Origin: Thermovenabulum gondwanense | Lineage (GTDB): Bacteria > Bacillota > Thermosediminibacteria > Thermosediminibacterales > Thermosediminibacteraceae | DNA length: 64,000 nucleotides | NCBI RefSeq assembly: GCF_001601575.1 | Contig: NZ_LOHZ01000025.1 | Span: forward strand, 90,647 to 154,646 | Direction: 5' to 3' | Shown here: one piece after another, positions 1 to 8,707 of the stretch | Position numbering within the stretch: the stretch's first letter is position 1 | Layout: the number at the start of each line of letters is the position of its first letter | The notes under the pieces: generated by a model | Told to the model about the DNA's origin: nothing | The model's database searches: none | What the model saw: the letters and a program-made list of their open reading frames with translations, nothing else | Program-made: the position numbers and the translations under genes

Positions 1-15
1 CGAGAGGTGGTATTT

Positions 16-2043
16 TTGGACCTTAATTTGGATGTTCGCTATTTAAAAGGGGTCGGACCGGCAAGGGCGAAACTTTTAAAAGCCCTTGATATAAAAACCG
101 TTAAAGACCTTTTATTTTTTTTTCCAAGGGACTATATCGATCTCACACCAGTGAAATTGAAGGAAGCGATAGAAGATCAAAAGACCACTTTTTTTCTTGA
201 GGTGAAGGAACCGGGGCAAGATCTAATAACCAGAAGCGGTATTGTATTAACGAAAATTCCTGTGACGGATGGGGAAAACAATGCAAATTTGGTTTTTTTT
301 AATCAGCCTTATATTAAAAGTAATCTATTCAAAAATGAAAAATTAATAGTTATTGGAAAATTAAGGAAGAATTTTGGCGAATATGAAATACTAAGTCCTC
401 AGTATTATAAGGTGAAGGAAGATATAAAAAAAATAAATAAAATTTTACCGGTATATTCCCTTACCAGGGGATTAACCCAGAAAAATTTGCAAAAAATAAT
501 AGAAGGAGCTTTTAGGGATTATTATTTATTACTGAAAAGCGAAGAAATATTACCTCAATTTATAACGCAAAAATACGATTTAATGCCCAAGGCAAAAGCT
601 GTTTATGAAATGCATTTTCCAAAAAACTGGGATAGTCTTAAAAAGGCAAAAGACAGTCTCGCCTTTGAAGAATTATTAATCTTTCAAATGGGGATGAGAG
701 CTACTAAGGAATATCTCCTCGGAAAAAAGAGGAGCAATATATATAGGGATTTTAATCTCAGCCCTTTTTTAAATAACCTTCCATTTAAATTAACCAGGGG
801 ACAAAAAAGGGTTTTAAAAGAAATTCTTCAGGATCTAAATAGTGAGAAAGTAATGAACAGGCTTTTACAGGGGGATGTAGGCTCGGGAAAAACAGTTGTA
901 GCAGCTTCCATTATTTACCTTGCATATAAAAACGGATATCAAAGTGCATTTATGGCTCCTACCGAAATTTTAGCCCAACAGCATTATGAAAATTTAAATA
1001 AATTCTTAAATCCTTTTGGAACTAAAGTAGAAATATTGAAAGGGAATATGGGTGCTAAGAGAAAAGAAATATTAGAAAAGATTAAAAAAAATCAAATCAG
1101 TGTGGTTGTCGGTACCCATGCTCTTTTACAGGAAGATGTGGAATTTGCTAATCTCGGACTTGTTATAACAGATGAGCAACACCGGTTTGGTGTCAGGCAA
1201 AGGGAAGAATTAGTAAAAAAGGGATTCTATCCCGACGTAATGGTAATGAGTGCTACGCCCATACCAAGAACCTTAGCTCTTACTTTATATGCGGATCTTG
1301 ACATTTCGATAATTAATGAAATGCCTAAGGGTAGAAAAAAAATTGCTACATATTTGGTAAATAGCGAATTAAAACATAGAGTGTATAAATTTATGATTTC
1401 CGAAGTTGAAAAAGGCCATCAGGTATATATTATCTGTCCGGCTGTAGAAAAAAATAATTTTGGTCTTTTAAGTGTTGAAGAAAAATACGATGAAATAGTT
1501 AAGGAATTTCCTGATTTAAAAGTAGGCATTCTTCACGGAAAACTAAAAAATGCGGAAAAGGACAAAGTCATGGAAGATTTTTTATCAAAAAAAATTCAGG
1601 TACTTATTAGTACCACAGTTGTAGAAGTAGGAGTTGATGTTCCAAACGCTACTTTGATTATTATTGAAAATGCAGAAAGATTTGGACTTGCCCAGTTACA
1701 TCAATTAAGAGGGAGAGTTGGCAGAGGAAATTTAGATTCGTGCTGTATATTGATCACCGATTCCCGGGAAGAGGATGCGAGAGAAAGATTAAAAGTACTT
1801 TTGAAAACGTCCGATGGTTTTGAAATCGCGCAAAAAGATTTGGAATTGAGAGGTCCCGGAGAATTCTTAGGAGAAAAACAGCATGGACTTCCGGAGTTTA
1901 AATTTGCAGGATACATAAATAATTTGAAAATGATAGAGGAGACGAAAAAACTGGCTGATTTCATTTACGATAAGGGTTTGATTAAGACTAAGGAGTTTGA
2001 AAAAATAAGAGAAATAGTATCCGAGAGAATAAGACATTTATAA
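16..2043 (+). CDS. recG: ATP-dependent DNA helicase RecG
   Basis: RecG remodels stalled replication forks and branch-migrates Holliday junctions. The protein has an N-terminal wedge/OB domain (about residues 1-240), then a superfamily 2 helicase core: Walker A GDVGSGKT near residue 286, the RecG-type DEQH box followed by RFG near 386, a SATPIPRTLALT motif, and the C-terminal GRVGRG helicase motif. At 675 residues it is full length for the family. I prefer the TTG at 16 because GAGGTGG at 4-10 is a well-spaced ribosome-binding site; GTG at 7 would lie inside that site. It is followed by a spore-protein gene and rsmD, close to the Bacillus ylb order. Confidence 0.95.
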   Translation: MDLNLDVRYLKGVGPARAKLLKALDIKTVKDLLFFFPRDYIDLTPVKLKEAIEDQKTTFFLEVKEPGQDLITRSGIVLTKIPVTDGENNANLVFFNQPYIKSNLFKNEKLIVIGKLRKNFGEYEILSPQYYKVKEDIKKINKILPVYSLTRGLTQKNLQKIIEGAFRDYYLLLKSEEILPQFITQKYDLMPKAKAVYEMHFPKNWDSLKKAKDSLAFEELLIFQMGMRATKEYLLGKKRSNIYRDFNLSPFLNNLPFKLTRGQKRVLKEILQDLNSEKVMNRLLQGDVGSGKTVVAASIIYLAYKNGYQSAFMAPTEILAQQHYENLNKFLNPFGTKVEILKGNMGAKRKEILEKIKKNQISVVVGTHALLQEDVEFANLGLVITDEQHRFGVRQREELVKKGFYPDVMVMSATPIPRTLALTLYADLDISIINEMPKGRKKIATYLVNSELKHRVYKFMISEVEKGHQVYIICPAVEKNNFGLLSVEEKYDEIVKEFPDLKVGILHGKLKNAEKDKVMEDFLSKKIQVLISTTVVEVGVDVPNATLIIIENAERFGLAQLHQLRGRVGRGNLDSCCILITDSREEDARERLKVLLKTSDGFEIAQKDLELRGPGEFLGEKQHGLPEFKFAGYINNLKMIEETKKLADFIYDKGLIKTKEFEKIREIVSERIRHL

Positions 2044-2108
2044 AAAAATTCAGAAAAATAATTATTAATAAACTTTGGTATAATATCCAGATAGTTCTAG
2101 TATGTAGT

Positions 2109-2149
2109 CCTTTTTGCGTGGAATGATAATAGTAGAAAACGCAAAAAGG
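2109..2149 (+). promoter_or_regulatory. Hairpin in the SASP leader overlapping the ribosome-binding site
   Basis: A perfect 11-bp inverted repeat, CCTTTTTGCGT at 2109-2119 and ACGCAAAAAGG at 2139-2149, encloses a 19-nt loop. Its right arm runs straight into the AAAGGAGGTG Shine-Dalgarno (2145-2153) of the spore-protein gene. No T-run follows, so it is not a terminator. If transcription starts upstream of 2109, the hairpin would bury part of the ribosome-binding site. The role is inferred. Confidence 0.55.
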
Positions 2150-2162
2150 AGGTGAAAAAAAG

Positions 2163-2387
2163 ATGGCACTTGGTCAAAAGAGAAATAAACTCGTAGTTCC
2201 CGAAGCAAGGAGAGCTATGGAACAATTCAAAGCTGAAATCGCACGCGAGGTTGGAATCACTGCTCCTCCGGATGGATACTGGGGCAATTATTCTGCCAGG
2301 GATTGCGGTGCAGTAGGAGGCCATATGGTAAAAAGAATGATTGAGGATTATGAAAGACGTTTGAGTGGCGGGACGCCTACTCAGTAA
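2163..2387 (+). CDS. Small acid-soluble spore protein, alpha/beta type
   Basis: A 74-residue member of the alpha/beta-type SASP family. These proteins coat and protect DNA in the dormant spore and are cut by the GPR protease at germination. The family pattern is visible: an EIAREVGI segment near residues 24-31 (the GPR-cleavage region of relatives) and the C-terminal signature with SARD, GAVGGHMVKRMI and a charged helix (residues 45-66). It starts at ATG 2163 behind a strong AAGGAGGTG, part of which lies in a leader hairpin. A terminator follows. Expression in the forespore under sigma G is expected from the family; I could not fix a convincing sigma G promoter. Confidence 0.88.
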   Translation: MALGQKRNKLVVPEARRAMEQFKAEIAREVGITAPPDGYWGNYSARDCGAVGGHMVKRMIEDYERRLSGGTPTQ

Positions 2388-2400
2388 AAAATAGATAAAA

Positions 2401-2438
2401 AAGAACAGGCTCAGCTTAAAAAGCGAGCCTGTTCTTTT
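2401..2438 (+). terminator. Terminator of the SASP gene
   Basis: A 12-bp stem, AAGAACAGGCTC (2401-2412) with GAGCCTGTTCTT (2425-2436), with TT following immediately and further T-rich sequence. It ends the monocistronic SASP transcript. Confidence 0.8.
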
Positions 2439-2444
2439 ATGTTC

Positions 2445-2510
2445 TAAAAAAAGAGCCGGCAATTTTGCCGGCATGGGAGAGGAGAAACCGGAGGAAGAGC
2501 TTATGGGGAT
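2445..2510 (-). ncRNA. csfG: Probable CsfG sporulation small RNA
   Basis: Read on the minus strand this stretch is a short untranslated RNA. It opens with a pyrimidine-rich segment containing CTCTTCCTCCGG and TTTCTCCTCTCCCATG, and ends in a GCCGGC-AAAATT-GCCGGC hairpin followed by a T-run (A-tract at 2446-2452 on the + strand), a textbook intrinsic terminator. CsfG is a sporulation sRNA conserved in endospore formers, carrying C/U-rich boxes and, in Bacillus subtilis, encoded next to ylbH (rsmD); here it sits directly beside rsmD and a spore-protein gene. A TGAATA (minus strand, 2525-2530) could be a sigma F/G -35. The identity rests on location and pattern, not on a covariance search. Confidence 0.68.
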
Positions 2511-2638
2511 TTCATTATATATAATATTCATTTTAATAAATTTTATACCATATTTTACATAAAATAAAGAGCAATTTTATTTAAAAACAAAAATTGTTGT
2601 GTTAAAATTATAATGAGATTTTTGGCGGGTGGAATAAA

Positions 2639-3181
2639 ATGAGAATAATAGGTGGTACTTTAAGAGGAAGGAAATTAAAATCCCTGAAGGGACTCAAAAC
2701 AAGGCCTACCTCAGAAATGGTCAGGGAAGCTTTGTTTAATATTCTGGGAGAAAAAGTGATCAATTCTATATTTCTCGATGCTTATGCAGGGACAGGAGCA
2801 GTAGGCATTGAAGCAATAAGCCGGGGAGCTAAAAAAGTATATTTTATTGAAAAGGACAAAGAAGCCTGCAGAGTGATAAGAGAAAATATAAAAACTCTTG
2901 GAGTTGAAGAACAAGCGGTAATTATAAGAGGAAAAATTCCGGAAATCTTTTATAGTTTTACGGAAAAAGATGATTTTGATATTATATTTCTTGACCCACC
3001 TTATGGAGATTTTAATATTGACTGTATAAATGCTCTGAAAGAGGAAGGTTTTATAAAAACCAATACCCTGGTAATTTTACAGTGTTCTTTTAATGAAAAA
3101 ATAAATTTAACTGAAGAATTTACTGTAATTAAAGAAAAAAAATACGGCATTACAAAACTTGTTTTTTTTAGGAGGAATTGA
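2639..3181 (+). CDS. rsmD: 16S rRNA (guanine966-N2)-methyltransferase RsmD
   Basis: RsmD (YlbH) methylates G966 of 16S rRNA with S-adenosylmethionine during 30S assembly. The 180-residue protein shows the SAM-binding motif I ([14 protein letters not shown], about residues 48-61) and the catalytic DPPY at residues 119-122, typical of N2-guanine methyltransferases. Length is normal. It starts at ATG 2639 behind a modest GGGTGG site. The coaD start lies just after its stop, so the two are translationally close and surely cotranscribed. Confidence 0.94.
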   Translation: MRIIGGTLRGRKLKSLKGLKTRPTSEMVREALFNILGEKVINSIFLDAYAGTGAVGIEAISRGAKKVYFIEKDKEACRVIRENIKTLGVEEQAVIIRGKIPEIFYSFTEKDDFDIIFLDPPYGDFNIDCINALKEEGFIKTNTLVILQCSFNEKINLTEEFTVIKEKKYGITKLVFFRRN

Positions 3182-3182
3182 A

Positions 3183-3665
3183 GTGAAAATAGCGATTTAT
3201 CCCGGTAGTTTTGATCCTATTACAAACGGGCATATTGATGTGATCGAAAGGAGTTCTAAACTATTTGATCGCATTATTGTTGCGGTTTTAAAAAATCCCA
3301 ACAAAAAGCCTTTATTTACGGTAGAGGAAAGAATTGACATGATAAAAGAAGCAACAAAAAATATAGAAAATGTGGAAGTGGAATCCTTCACCGGCTTGCT
3401 GGTAGATTTTGCCAGGATGAAAAATGCCAAAATTATCGTAAAAGGATTGAGAGCGGTTTCCGACTTTGAATATGAATTTCAAATGGCTTTAATGAATAAA
3501 AAATTAGACAGTGAAATTGAAACGGTATTTATTATGACAAATGTTAGATATTCTTACTTAAGTTCCAGCGTGGTAAAAGAAGTTGCAGGTTTTGGCGGCT
3601 GCATAAAGGATTTGGTACCGCCTCATGTAGAAATTAAATTAAAAGAAAAAATATGCAAAATTTAA
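3183..3665 (+). CDS. coaD: Phosphopantetheine adenylyltransferase
   Basis: CoaD transfers AMP from ATP to 4'-phosphopantetheine, the penultimate step of coenzyme A synthesis. The 160-residue protein begins with [11 protein letters not shown], giving the nucleotidyltransferase T-x-G-H motif at residues 14-17, and carries the conserved [12 protein letters not shown] signature further on. GTG 3183 is chosen because AGGAGG at 3170-3175 is perfectly spaced and the family begins [12 protein letters not shown]; the upstream TTG at 3159 is unlikely. It follows rsmD by one base, as in many Firmicutes. Confidence 0.95.
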   Translation: MKIAIYPGSFDPITNGHIDVIERSSKLFDRIIVAVLKNPNKKPLFTVEERIDMIKEATKNIENVEVESFTGLLVDFARMKNAKIIVKGLRAVSDFEYEFQMALMNKKLDSEIETVFIMTNVRYSYLSSSVVKEVAGFGGCIKDLVPPHVEIKLKEKICKI

Positions 3666-3679
3666 AGGAGTGGAATCTT

Positions 3680-4126
3680 ATGGATACTTATTATTATATT
3701 GAACAAATCCAAAAAATGTTAGCTGAAGCTTCAAAACTTCCTTTTTCCAACAAAATTGTAATCGATCACGATAAAATTTTACAATTACTGGATGAATTGA
3801 TTAAATCCCTCCCGGAAGAAATAAAAAAATCCAGAAAGATTTTAGAAGAAAGACAAAACATCTTACTTGAGGCTCAGCGAGAAGGAGAGATGATTATAAA
3901 AGAAGCAAAGGAATATATTGAAAAGATGGTGGATCAAAATGAGATTATCAAGCTTGCAAAAGAAAAATCCGAAGAGATATTGACCAATGCAAAAAAGACA
4001 GCAAGGGAAATAAGAGTTGGTGCTAACAAATATGCGGATGAAGTTTTAGAAGAATTGGAAAATCAATTGCAAAAAATTCTTCAATCGGTTAGAAAGGGAA
4101 GGGAAGAGTTAAACAACAAATTATAG
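3680..4126 (+). CDS. Coiled-coil protein (DivIVA/ATPase-like), function unknown
   Basis: A 148-residue, highly charged, almost wholly helical protein without a signal peptide or membrane segment. From about residue 45 onward it is a long coiled coil rich in Glu, Lys, Ala and Gln. Similar short proteins sit next to coaD in many Clostridia and are often labelled ATPase or V-type ATP synthase subunit H-like, but I see no Walker motif. A structural or cell-division scaffold role is a guess. ATG 3680 follows AAAGGAG at 3664-3670. It ends at 4126, directly abutting the converging ylbJ gene. Confidence 0.7.
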   Translation: MDTYYYIEQIQKMLAEASKLPFSNKIVIDHDKILQLLDELIKSLPEEIKKSRKILEERQNILLEAQREGEMIIKEAKEYIEKMVDQNEIIKLAKEKSEEILTNAKKTAREIRVGANKYADEVLEELENQLQKILQSVRKGREELNNKL

Positions 4127-5386
4127 TTACTTTTTAATTACCTTAAATCCGAAGACTTCGAACCCCTTCCAAAGGTAAATTATTATTGAAGATATAATTA
4201 GTATGAATATTAGTAAAGCAAAAACCTGACTTGAAATCGAAAAAATTGACCACCAGCTTTCCGGAGTATTTTTGGGAGCAACCGCGAAGACGGGTAAGGA
4301 CAGATCATTATAATTATTTATCGGAATACCCATCAATATGTAGGATGTTATACCCGCTAAAACTGCATGCAAAAATCTTGCCACTACGTAGGGTGTAATT
4401 TTTATATCCGTATCACTAACCATACTCATTACCTGAAAATGCACCGAAAGTCCGCTCCAGGCTATTATAGCACTTGCTATAATAACCCTATCCAATAAGG
4501 GTGCTTGAGCCTGACTTGCCAATTGAGTGCCCAATGTGATTTCAAAGGTTCCGCTGATTACGGCCTGGGATAAATTTGGATTTATTCCTATTAATGATAA
4601 CACCTTCCCGATAAAAGGAACAAATAGCGAAATAATCCCTGCTACGGTTAGTATACGAATTATTACTGAAAAAAGTATTATAAATCCTAAAATCAAAAGT
4701 AAAGAGTTTATAGAATCTTTTATACAGTCTCCGAGCATTTTTCCAATTGGTCTCCCGTCTTCTTTTCTCGCTCTTAAGAGCTCTTTTACAGCTTTTAATA
4801 GTATGTTTTCCTTTTTTTTAACAGATCCGATAGATTCGGTTCTGGGAGAATTGAAAGCATAATACTTTAAAATTATCCCTAAGATTAATGCTGAAATATA
4901 ATGAGATAATGCTATTATTGAACCTAATCGAACATCTTTAAACATTCCAACGGCTACGGCACCTACCATAAAAAGAGGGTCTGCAGTGTTGGTAAATGAC
5001 ATTAACCTTTCCGCCTCATAAGTGTTACAAATTTTTTTCTTTACTAACTTTCCTGTAAGCATTGCTCCGAGGGGATAACCGCTGGCTAAACCCATTGCCA
5101 TGACGAAAGAACCGGCACCGGGGACATTAAAAATAGGCCTCATCATTGGTTCAAGAAGTACTCCCATGAAATGAACAACACCCAGTCCCATTAATAGTTG
5201 GGAACCTATAAAAAATGGAAGGAGAGCCGGAAGAACAATATTAAACCATACATCTAATCCTTCAAAAGCAGCTTTAAAGGCTTCTTCGGGGTATCGAACT
5301 ATAGAAACGGTAATCACTACAGCAATTAGCGGTAATATTAGCTGGCTTATTTTAGATAAGCGGCTTTTTTGTATTTTAAAACGCAT
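4127..5386 (-). CDS. ylbJ: Sporulation integral membrane protein YlbJ
   Basis: A 419-residue polytopic membrane protein of the YlbJ family, needed for spore cortex formation in Bacillus. Many hydrophobic segments are visible, including a nucleoside-recognition (Gate)-type core with LPALLPFFIGSQLLMGLG and GSFVMAMGLASGYPLGA near residues 55-110. In the conserved ylb order it lies after coaD but is inverted here. Its stop abuts that of the coiled-coil gene with no spacer, so no terminator separates the converging genes. A good AGGAGG-type site precedes its ATG. Mother-cell (sigma E) control is expected from the family but was not located. Confidence 0.88.
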   Translation of the reverse strand: MRFKIQKSRLSKISQLILPLIAVVITVSIVRYPEEAFKAAFEGLDVWFNIVLPALLPFFIGSQLLMGLGVVHFMGVLLEPMMRPIFNVPGAGSFVMAMGLASGYPLGAMLTGKLVKKKICNTYEAERLMSFTNTADPLFMVGAVAVGMFKDVRLGSIIALSHYISALILGIILKYYAFNSPRTESIGSVKKKENILLKAVKELLRARKEDGRPIGKMLGDCIKDSINSLLLILGFIILFSVIIRILTVAGIISLFVPFIGKVLSLIGINPNLSQAVISGTFEITLGTQLASQAQAPLLDRVIIASAIIAWSGLSVHFQVMSMVSDTDIKITPYVVARFLHAVLAGITSYILMGIPINNYNDLSLPVFAVAPKNTPESWWSIFSISSQVFALLIFILIISSIIIYLWKGFEVFGFKVIKK

Positions 5387-5490
5387 AAGTAATGCCTCCT
5401 AAAAAAATTTAATGATAAGTGAACTTTATTTTATATAGAAATATATATTTTTGTATTTTTTACGATATTCGTTTATAAGGGGGAAAAATT

Positions 5491-6270
5491 TTGGAAAAAA
5501 AAATAGGCCTTGCCCTGGGTTCAGGAGCTGCTAAGGGATATGCCCATATTGGTGTATTAAAGGTTCTGGAGGAATACAAAATACCTGTACATATAATTAC
5601 AGGTTCAAGTATAGGAAGTTTAATCGGGGCATTATATGCTTCAGGAATAAATATTAAAATTATTGAAGGTTTAGCATATAATATAAAAAGACGCCATTTT
5701 CTTGATATTACTCTACCGCGCTCGGGATTAGTCGCTGGCAATAAAATATACGAGATGTTAAGATTGCTTACAAAGGATAAAGACTTTTCAGAGCTTCAAA
5801 TCCCCCTGGGCGTTGCAGTAACGGAACTGAAATCAAAAAAACTTTTAATTTTACAGGAAGGCAATGTGGCTTTCGCAGTCAGAGCCAGCATATCCATACC
5901 GGGTATTTTTAACCCTGTCTTTACTCATGATGGAAAAATTTTAGTTGATGGCGGGGTTTTAGAAAGGGTACCGGGTAAAGCGGCCAGAGAAATGGGTGCT
6001 GATATCGTGATCGGTGTGGAACTGGGATTTAGCGAACGAAAGAATTTAAATACGATATACGATATATTGTTTGAAACTTTTGATATAATGGGCAGGGAAA
6101 TTCAAAATTTAAAAGGGTATGATTGTGATGTTTTAATTACCCCTCGTTTAGAAAAAGTGAATCCTATGGCTTTTGGGGAACCCGAATATTGTATAGAAGA
6201 AGGGAAGAGAGCTACCTTAGAAGCAATTCCCCGTATACTATCATTGCTGGAGGAAAAAAGCTATGAATAA
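5491..6270 (+). CDS. ylbK: Patatin-like phospholipase (YlbK/RssA family)
   Basis: A 259-residue patatin-fold serine hydrolase. Visible are the oxyanion loop GSGAAKGYAHIG at about residues 10-21, the nucleophile elbow GSSIG with Ser40, and the DGG motif with Asp153, which together form the Ser/Asp dyad. The family hydrolyses acyl esters of lipids; the physiological substrate is unknown. It starts at TTG 5491 behind AAGGGGG. Its end overlaps the start of ylbL by 8 bases, indicating coupled translation, and the gene pair matches the Bacillus ylbK-ylbL order. Confidence 0.88.
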   Translation: MEKKIGLALGSGAAKGYAHIGVLKVLEEYKIPVHIITGSSIGSLIGALYASGINIKIIEGLAYNIKRRHFLDITLPRSGLVAGNKIYEMLRLLTKDKDFSELQIPLGVAVTELKSKKLLILQEGNVAFAVRASISIPGIFNPVFTHDGKILVDGGVLERVPGKAAREMGADIVIGVELGFSERKNLNTIYDILFETFDIMGREIQNLKGYDCDVLITPRLEKVNPMAFGEPEYCIEEGKRATLEAIPRILSLLEEKSYE

Positions 6271-7264
6271 TTTTTTAAAGAGGAATTTAAAGAAATTAAT
6301 AATTACCTTGGTAATACTTTTTGCTTTAAACTTTTATTTAAGTCAAAATTATTCTATTATTGCACCTGGAATTACCGTTGATTTAAAACAGATTGTCTCT
6401 GTTGAAGGAGGAGACAAAGAAGAAAAAGGGGCATTTTATTTGACTACAGTCTCTACAAGGGATATAAATATTCCTCTTTTCCTTTATGCTTTTTTAAGTC
6501 CTTCTGTAGAGATAGAAAAAAAAGAAGATATAATACCTCCGGGCTGGGATATGAAGAAATACATCGAGTATATGAAGCAGTGGATGGAAGAAAGTCAAAA
6601 AATTGCCGAGGTAGTGGCTCTTAAAAAAGCCGGTTATAATCCACAAATTTTAGGAAATGGAGCAAAGGTAGTGGAAGTAATTGAAGATAGCCCGGCTAAG
6701 GGGAAAATATTTCCCGGAGATGTAGTGAAAAAAGTTGATGGGGAGAAAATAAATATAGCGGAAGAAATGATAAAAAAAGTTTCAAATAGAAAGGTGGGGG
6801 ATCCCGTAACTTTAGAAATTGACAGGGAAGGTGAGAAAAAGGTTATAACGATTCCCACTATTGAGAGTAAAACGGAAAAAGGTAAAGCAATGGTAGGACT
6901 TCTAATTACCACCATGGATTGGAAGCCTATATTGCCAAAAAAAATTATTATAAATACAGGTGAAATAAGTGGCCCGTCGGCAGGTTTAATGTTTACTCTG
7001 GAAATATTAAACCAGCTTTTACCTGAGGATTTAACAAAAGGTAAAAAAATAGCCGGAACGGGTACTATAAGCTTGGATGGAACTGTTGGAGAAATAGGCG
7101 GAGTAAAACAAAAGGTTTTAGCAGCTTACCGGGATAAAGCGGAAATATTTTTTGTGCCCGTTAAAAATGCTGAAGATGCTAAAAAAGCAGCAAAAAACTT
7201 AAATATAAAAATTATTCCGGTGAATAATATAGATGAAGTATTGAATTATTTAAGATCAATGTGA
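6263..7264 (+). CDS. ylbL: PDZ-domain Lon-type serine protease YlbL/SepM
   Basis: A membrane-anchored protease with an N-terminal transmembrane helix (residues about 12-29), a PDZ domain (about 130-190) and a Lon (S16) catalytic domain. The catalytic Ser239 lies in SGPSAG and Lys282 in GGVKQK; their 43-residue spacing is that of the Lon Ser/Lys dyad. Relatives include SepM, which processes a competence pheromone, and Bacillus YlbL, linked to recovery from DNA damage. The protease domain should face outside. The start overlaps ylbK, and the gene converges with tmcAL. Confidence 0.92.
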   Translation: MNNFLKRNLKKLIITLVILFALNFYLSQNYSIIAPGITVDLKQIVSVEGGDKEEKGAFYLTTVSTRDINIPLFLYAFLSPSVEIEKKEDIIPPGWDMKKYIEYMKQWMEESQKIAEVVALKKAGYNPQILGNGAKVVEVIEDSPAKGKIFPGDVVKKVDGEKINIAEEMIKKVSNRKVGDPVTLEIDREGEKKVITIPTIESKTEKGKAMVGLLITTMDWKPILPKKIIINTGEISGPSAGLMFTLEILNQLLPEDLTKGKKIAGTGTISLDGTVGEIGGVKQKVLAAYRDKAEIFFVPVKNAEDAKKAAKNLNIKIIPVNNIDEVLNYLRSM

Positions 7265-7276
7265 AAATAAGGTTTA

Positions 7277-8524
7277 TTAAATTATTATAGGTTTTTTGAA
7301 ATAATCTAAACCGAAAATTCTTTGCTCTTTGGAAGGTCTTGCCAGCGAATAAATATCTGATGCCAAAATATCTTTTTCTATTTGTTTCTTTTGTTCATCT
7401 TTCAATTTATTTATATCCTTAGCTGAAATGACGATTGGCAAAGAAGAGCTTTTTTCAATTTCTTTAATTAGAGAAAAACCTTTTTTGGAAAAACCGAGAA
7501 TTCTAATATAATTAGGTTTACGGTATTTTAAATCATTTTTGGTAATATTTAAAAGTATTTGAGTGAGAATTCTCCTTATTCTGGTTTCGGGATATCTTTT
7601 AGTCTTGATATTATCTATTAACTCGAGGATATTTTTTGATTTCTTAACGGCTTTTTGAATTCTTCTATCGAGGCCTTCTTTGACATCAAAATACAAATTG
7701 AAATCTTCCCGGGACATTTTTAAAAGTGTTGCGAATATTATCTCCTCAAAATCTTCAAAAAACACCGGTCCTCTTTTTAATTCAATTTCATTTTTTATGA
7801 TATCTAAGGTAAAATAAGGTAGAGAATTTTTTAATTCCTGGTTTTCATCAATATTTTGGATATTTGGATTTTCTTTTAAAAATCGCCTTACAGCAGTAGC
7901 GCTGGGAATAGGTTTTATTTCTAATTCATGGTAGGATGAGCCTTTTCGTAAAACGGGAAGAATGTCAATGGTATAACCATTTTTCAAAATAGCTTTACAG
8001 TATTCAATTCCAAGTATAAAATTTGGCTTCTTCAATAAAATTGAAAGATCATTTTTGGGGAATTCATCTTTCAGTAATTCAATTAAAGCGGCTTCTCTTG
8101 CAGATGGGAAGGACAACCCTTTTTTTAGATTGCTTTTTAATTCCTGCTTAAAGGGTGGGGGCTCATTTGTAAGGATTTCTGCAATTTTAATTAATTCTTT
8201 TTCTTTTTTTTCCTCCACTCCAAAACTTAAATAATTAACTATCTTCATTTCTCCCAATAAATTGATGGCACCCTCGGCAAAAATTTCAGCAGTGCTTGCA
8301 GAAAATATTACCGGTAATTCTACTACCATATCTGCTCCACCTTTTAAAGCCATATAAGTTCTTGCCCATTTATCAAAAATCGCTGGTTCTCCTCTTTGGA
8401 CGAAATTTCCACTCATTGCAATTATTATTGCATCCGGGTTAAATTCTTCTTTTATTTTATTCAAATGATAGTAATGCCCGTTATGAAAAGGGTTGTATTC
8501 AGCAACAATTCCGATTATTTTCAT
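7277..8524 (-). CDS. tmcAL: tRNA(Met) cytidine acetate ligase TmcAL
   Basis: TmcAL (YlbM) activates acetate with ATP to make N4-acetylcytidine at the wobble base of elongator tRNA(Met). The 415-residue protein opens with the nucleotidylyltransferase signature GIVAEYNPFHNGH, giving H-x-G-H at residues 14-17, followed by SGNFVQRGEPA. Length fits the family. It starts at ATG 8524 behind a GAGG-containing site and points away from pta, whose product makes acetyl phosphate. Confidence 0.93.
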   Translation of the reverse strand: MKIIGIVAEYNPFHNGHYYHLNKIKEEFNPDAIIIAMSGNFVQRGEPAIFDKWARTYMALKGGADMVVELPVIFSASTAEIFAEGAINLLGEMKIVNYLSFGVEEKKEKELIKIAEILTNEPPPFKQELKSNLKKGLSFPSAREAALIELLKDEFPKNDLSILLKKPNFILGIEYCKAILKNGYTIDILPVLRKGSSYHELEIKPIPSATAVRRFLKENPNIQNIDENQELKNSLPYFTLDIIKNEIELKRGPVFFEDFEEIIFATLLKMSREDFNLYFDVKEGLDRRIQKAVKKSKNILELIDNIKTKRYPETRIRRILTQILLNITKNDLKYRKPNYIRILGFSKKGFSLIKEIEKSSSLPIVISAKDINKLKDEQKKQIEKDILASDIYSLARPSKEQRIFGLDYFKKPIII

Positions 8525-8618
8525 TATTTACCTCCTGAGGCAAATGGATTTTTTACTACAATTAAAATAATAAAATTATTCAGCAGGAAAATCAAATTTT
8601 TTATAGAATCTATTAATC

Positions 8619-8661
8619 TGTGATTTAAATCACTTGTATTTAGTATCCAAGATGATATATT
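8619..8661 (+). promoter_or_regulatory. pta promoter with Crp/Fnr-type palindrome
   Basis: TGTGA (8619-8623), TTTAAA, TCACT (8630-8634) matches the Crp/Fnr-family operator TGTGA-N6-TCACA; its core GTGATTTAAATCAC is a perfect 14-bp palindrome. A sigma A-like promoter overlaps: TTGTAT (8634-8639), 16 bp, TATATT (8656-8661). With transcription starting about 7 nt after the -10, the palindrome centre falls near -41.5, the class II activator position. Regulation is inferred. Confidence 0.55.
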
Positions 8662-8707
8662 ATTATTTTTGGTTGGATTAAATAATAATCTGAAAGGAGA
8701 TTTACAT

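Noticed and set aside
2097..2531. Minus-strand open frame of 144 codons across the SASP gene
   Set aside because: It overlaps the SASP gene, two hairpins and the CsfG-like RNA, has no ribosome-binding site or family pattern, and is explained as a shadow frame.
4121..4129. Possible terminator between the converging coiled-coil gene and ylbJ
   Set aside because: The two stop codons abut with no intergenic sequence, and no hairpin was found at the junction.
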